Part shown: in pieces, positions 6,531-9,125 of the stretch
How positions within the stretch are numbered: position 1 is the stretch's first letter
How the letters are laid out: each line of letters opens with the position of its first letter
Notes under the pieces: generated by a model
Seen by the model: the letters and a program-made list of their open reading frames with translations, nothing else
Told to the model about the DNA's origin: nothing
Database searches by the model: none
Assembly: GCA_038254585.1 (NCBI GenBank)
Contig: JBBSGA010000257.1
Span: 1-9,125, forward strand
Reading direction: 5' to 3'
Length of the DNA stretch: 9,125 nt
DNA from: JBBSGA01 sp038254585
GTDB lineage: Bacteria; Chloroflexota; Chloroflexia; Chloroflexales; Kallotenuaceae
Translations under genes and position numbers: made by a program

Positions 6531-7700
6531 ATGGAGCGACGATCAAACGAGCGCATGAGCGAGGAAGGAGCGCGGATCATCGTGATCGGCGCGGGTGGTG
6601 GCGGCTCGAATGCCGTGGACCGCATGATCAGGTCGCGTGTGGAAGGCATCGAGTTCATCGCCACAAATACCGACGCGCAGGCGCTGCAACAGTCGCTGGC
6701 CCCGACACAGATACGGCTCGGCGAACAGGCGACCAAAGGCCTAGGATCGGGGGGCAACCCGCTCACGGGACAGAAGGCGGCCGAAGAAAGCCTCGATGCA
6801 GTTGCCAGGGCGCTCCAGGGCGCAGACATGGTCTTCATCACGGCGGGGATGGGTGGCGGCACCGGAACAGGCGCGGCGCCGGTCATCGCCGGCTTAGCCC
6901 AGGATGCAGGCGCGCTGACGGTCGGCGTGGTTACGCGGCCATTCGGCTTCGAGGGCTCACGGCGCGCCAAGGTGGCCGAGCAAGGCATCGAGCAGCTCAA
7001 GCCGGCCGTGGACACGCTGATTGTGATCCCCAACGACCGTCTCCTGCAGGTGGCGACGCGGGCGACCTCGATGATGGAAGCCTTCACCATGGCGGACGAG
7101 GTGCTGCTCCAGGGCATCCAGGGTATCTCAGATCTGATCACCGTGCGCGGGCTGATCAACCTCGACTTCGCCGATGTGCGCGCGGTGATGGCGCAGTCGG
7201 GCTCGGCGCTTATGGCGCTCGGCCGGGGCTCGGGCAAGAACCGCATGGTAGACGCCGCGACAATGGCGATCTCGTCGCCGCTGCTCGAGCAGTCGATCGA
7301 CGGCGCGAAGGGCGTGATCTTCAACGTCACAGGCGGCGACGACCTGGGAATCCAGGAGATCAATGAGGCAGCCGATCTGATTACGCGGGCGGCCGACCCG
7401 GAGGCCAACATTATCTTCGGCGCGGCGATCGATCCTACGATGCGCGACGAAGTACGCATCACGCTGATCGCGACCGGCTTCGACGGACAGCCGCGTGCGC
7501 GGGGGCCGCTGCAGCGCCAGCAGATGGCGCGCCTCGCCCAGGCGCCCGCCGACTACCCTCCGCGGCCGCAGGCGCCCACGACCGACCGGCCGAGCCCAGG
7601 CCGGCCCGCCAGCCCTCCGATCCGTCCGGCCGACCGGCAAGAGCGCCAGGATCTCGACGACGACATACCGCCATTCCTGCGCAACCGGCGGGAACGATAG
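6531..7700 (+). CDS. ftsZ: Cell division protein FtsZ
   Basis: 389 residues, normal for FtsZ, the tubulin-like GTPase that polymerises into the cytokinetic ring at midcell. Seen: nucleotide-binding GAGGGGSNAVDRM (20-32), NTDAQAL (46-52), the tubulin signature GGGTGTGAAPVIA (108-120), RPFGFEG (136-142), and the T7 synergy loop GLINLDFADVRAVM (207-220), whose Asp residues complete the active site of the next subunit. The globular part ends near residue 318 (LIATGFD). A Pro/Arg/Gln-rich disordered linker (about 320-374) then leads to the conserved C-terminal peptide DDDIPPFLRNRRER, the docking site for FtsA/SepF-type membrane tethers. AAGGAG (6517-6522) lies 8 bases before the chosen ATG; Met9 is a weaker alternative. 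It has its own promoter upstream and a strong terminator downstream, so it is a one-gene transcript, outside any ftsQA or mur cluster. Confidence 0.98.
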   Translation: MERRSNERMSEEGARIIVIGAGGGGSNAVDRMIRSRVEGIEFIATNTDAQALQQSLAPTQIRLGEQATKGLGSGGNPLTGQKAAEESLDAVARALQGADMVFITAGMGGGTGTGAAPVIAGLAQDAGALTVGVVTRPFGFEGSRRAKVAEQGIEQLKPAVDTLIVIPNDRLLQVATRATSMMEAFTMADEVLLQGIQGISDLITVRGLINLDFADVRAVMAQSGSALMALGRGSGKNRMVDAATMAISSPLLEQSIDGAKGVIFNVTGGDDLGIQEINEAADLITRAADPEANIIFGAAIDPTMRDEVRITLIATGFDGQPRARGPLQRQQMARLAQAPADYPPRPQAPTTDRPSPGRPASPPIRPADRQERQDLDDDIPPFLRNRRER

Positions 7701-7731
7701 AGCAGATATCTGATCGCCCTTCGCCAGAAGG

Positions 7732-7769
7732 TGTCGCGGGCCGCTACCGGCGCCCGCGACATTGCTTTT
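7732..7769 (+). terminator. Rho-independent terminator of ftsZ
   Basis: TGTCGCGGG (7732-7740) pairs perfectly with CCCGCGACA (7753-7761) across a 12-base loop that can itself pair CCG with CGG. The stem is followed by TTGCTTTT. Position 32 bases after the ftsZ stop, stem strength and T-rich tail all fit an intrinsic terminator. It leaves only about 30 bases before the next gene. Confidence 0.85.
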
Positions 7770-7799
7770 GCCTCCAGGCGCGGCTTGTGATGGCCGGCT

Positions 7800-8327
7800 A
7801 TGAACGAGGAGCTTAGAATTCGCCAGGCGCGGCCCGGCGACGTCGACGTGATCATCATGATCCTCGAGGAGGCGGCGCAGCTGGCTGCATCGAAAGGGAT
7901 GCCGATGTGGCCGCTTGAATTTCAAGCGGAGCCGATTGCAGGTGGCATCGAGCGCGGCGAGATCTACCTGGCGCTCGTAGGCGAGCAGGCTGCCGGAACG
8001 CTCACGCTGCAGTGGTCGGATCCGGTGGTATGGGGGACCATGGCGGCCGACACCGGGTATGTGCATAAGCTCGCGATCCGCCGCGCCTTCGCCGGGCGGC
8101 AGCTCGGACTGCGGCTGCTAGCATGGGCCGAGGAGGCCGTGGCCGCGGCGGGAAGGAGCTTCTTGCGCCTCGACTGCGTGGCGACCAATCCTGTCCTGCG
8201 CGACTATTACGAGCGGGCAGGCTTCGTCTACCGCGGGGAGGCGCATGGAATCGGGTGGCAGGCCAGCCTCTACGAAAAGCAGGTCCGCGGCGGCCAGCCG
8301 GCGCCGGGCGCAGCTACGGCACGGTAA
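7800..8327 (+). CDS. GNAT-family N-acetyltransferase
   Basis: 175 residues, a typical size for a single GNAT domain, which moves an acetyl group from acetyl-CoA to an amine. Seen: N-terminal beta strand and RPGDVDVI (11-18), VHKLAIRRAFAGRQLGLRLL (88-107) as motif A with the acetyl-CoA pyrophosphate loop RRAFAGRQLG, LRLDCVATNPVLRDYYERAGF (122-142) as motif B with the conserved N-x-x-L-x-x-Y-Y-x-x-x-G-F, and a last strand GWQASLYEK. The substrate cannot be told; small-molecule, antibiotic or protein N-acetylation are all possible. The last 15 residues are a Gly/Pro/Ala-rich tail. No good ribosome binding site precedes the ATG, and the ftsZ terminator sits just upstream, so expression may be low or depend on read-through. 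Its 3' end overlaps the convergent amidase gene by 14 bases. Confidence 0.88.
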   Translation: MNEELRIRQARPGDVDVIIMILEEAAQLAASKGMPMWPLEFQAEPIAGGIERGEIYLALVGEQAAGTLTLQWSDPVVWGTMAADTGYVHKLAIRRAFAGRQLGLRLLAWAEEAVAAAGRSFLRLDCVATNPVLRDYYERAGFVYRGEAHGIGWQASLYEKQVRGGQPAPGAATAR

Positions 8328-9125
8328 TCTGCCGGGTCTGGAAGTCCTGGATCCAGCGCTGCGAGCCGTCATAGAAGAAGAGCTTGGCCCAGTCGCCGCG
8401 GCGCTCGGAGACGGCGTAGCGTGTACGCATCGACGTCCGGTCGACGATCTTGAACTCTGTCCCAGGACCGTCGTAGAGCGGCACGTGGTTATGGAGCACT
8501 TCCACAACATCCCCGCTGGGCCGGACCGGCGGCGGTGGCCAGCCGGCGGCGAGGCGATCGCCAAGAAATCGGGCGATGCCGAGCGCAATCGCGCGAGCAA
8601 CGGCGTCTCGATTCGAGATCATGTAGCCCCGGTCGGCGCGGTTCGTGAGAAAGCCCATCTCGATGATCGCCTCCGGGGTATCCTCGGCGATCGTATGCTC
8701 GTAGAGCCCGCTCTGGAATGCGTAGTAGCCGCGCATATTGTCGGTGATGCGCCAATCTTTGGGCAGGCGCGTGTCGCGACCGTACTCATCCTCAAGCTCG
8801 CGCACGAGCATCGAGCTGGCGACCCAATTCCGGTAGGAGGTCGCGACCTTGTAGCCGCGAGCACTGCGGTCTTCGTGGCCGTCGGAGTGGATGGCGACGA
8901 ACGCGTCGGCGTGATAGTGCGGAGGAACCGTCGCAGGCAGGACGAAGGCCTGATTGCCCCACGAGCGCAAATACGCGGCGACGCGGTGCGCGATGTCGAC
9001 GTTCAAATCCACTTCGCGCACACCCGCGGCCTCGGCTCCGGTCGAATCGCGCAGCCATGAAAACTCGGGAGCATGCTGCGCGGCGTGCCAGTGTCCGGCC
9101 TGGATGGCGACAAGCGGAGGGCTGA
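8314..9125 (-). CDS. N-acetylmuramoyl-L-alanine amidase with SH3-like tail (5' truncated)
   Basis: The frame is open to the window edge, so the N-terminus and any signal peptide are missing; 269 residues are visible. It belongs to the zinc-dependent Amidase_3 family, which cuts the bond between muramic acid and the stem peptide in peptidoglycan outside the membrane. Seen: first zinc ligand His11 in VAIQAGHWH, zinc ligand Glu37 in REVDLN, zinc ligand His79 in DAFVAIHSDGH, and catalytic Glu155 in EAIIEMGFLTN (numbering from the first visible residue). ITDNMRGYYAF (126-136) lies between. After a Pro-rich hinge (WPPPPVRPSG) comes a bacterial SH3-like domain (about 207-269: VVEVLHNHVPLYDGPGTEF...WAKLF) that likely binds the wall. 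A GTG at 9021 could be mistaken for a start, but conserved residues, including the first zinc ligand, lie before it. Role in cell separation or wall turnover is inferred. Confidence 0.92.
   Translation of the reverse strand, partial: SPPLVAIQAGHWHAAQHAPEFSWLRDSTGAEAAGVREVDLNVDIAHRVAAYLRSWGNQAFVLPATVPPHYHADAFVAIHSDGHEDRSARGYKVATSYRNWVASSMLVRELEDEYGRDTRLPKDWRITDNMRGYYAFQSGLYEHTIAEDTPEAIIEMGFLTNRADRGYMISNRDAVARAIALGIARFLGDRLAAGWPPPPVRPSGDVVEVLHNHVPLYDGPGTEFKIVDRTSMRTRYAVSERRGDWAKLFFYDGSQRWIQDFQTRQITVP

Noticed and set aside
6524..7462. A 312-codon open frame antisense to ftsZ
   Set aside because: High-GC third positions of a strongly conserved gene open the reverse frame; the product is Ser/Ala/Arg-rich without family motifs, while the ftsZ strand has a full set.
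7128..8066. A 312-codon minus-strand open frame spanning the ftsZ end and GNAT start
   Set aside because: It crosses two real genes and a terminator, and its Arg/His-rich translation shows no recognisable domain.
8245..9060. A 271-codon plus-strand open frame over the amidase
   Set aside because: It lies antisense to a gene with all zinc ligands intact and shows no domain of its own.

Overview
The window is high-GC bacterial chromosome coding for ordinary housekeeping and signalling proteins, with no phage, transposon, CRISPR, tRNA or rRNA signal. The FtsZ sequence, an IMP dehydrogenase-family protein with an unusual catalytic flap, a muramoyl amidase with an 'AGHW' zinc motif, and soluble GAF histidine kinases together suggest a Chloroflexota-like organism. 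That assignment is inference from sequence style, not from a database search.

Layout. Bases 1-330 hold the 3' end of a histidine kinase (+). It runs tail to tail, with a 17-base overlap, into a minus-strand gene for a conserved uncharacterised protein (DUF7309/DUF6930-like, 314-1342). The minus-strand guaB-type gene (1462-2907) lies upstream of it, and the two could be co-transcribed. A 419-base intergenic region (2908-3326) separates guaB from a divergent plus-strand pair: a stand-alone FIST sensory protein (3327-4493) and, 5 bases later, a soluble GAF-containing histidine kinase (4499-6268). A 262-base gap carries a near-consensus sigma-70 promoter that serves ftsZ (6531-7700). A strong intrinsic terminator follows ftsZ. 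After it come a GNAT acetyltransferase (7800-8327, +) and a convergent, 5'-truncated N-acetylmuramoyl-L-alanine amidase with an SH3-like tail (8314-9125, -), overlapping by 14 bases.

How the genes may work together. FIST and the soluble kinase form a probable two-gene sensory operon with no response regulator in view, so the output partner must be encoded elsewhere. FtsZ and the amidase both belong to cell division and wall remodelling but are on opposite strands and not co-transcribed; no ftsA, ftsQ or mur gene is adjacent.

The most notable points are the loss of the Arg-Tyr catalytic dyad in the guaB product, which opens the possibility that it is a GMP reductase or an atypical IMP dehydrogenase; the FIST-kinase pair; and a small hairpin that could mask the guaB ribosome binding site. 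I did not find a clear undescribed defence or mobile system here.
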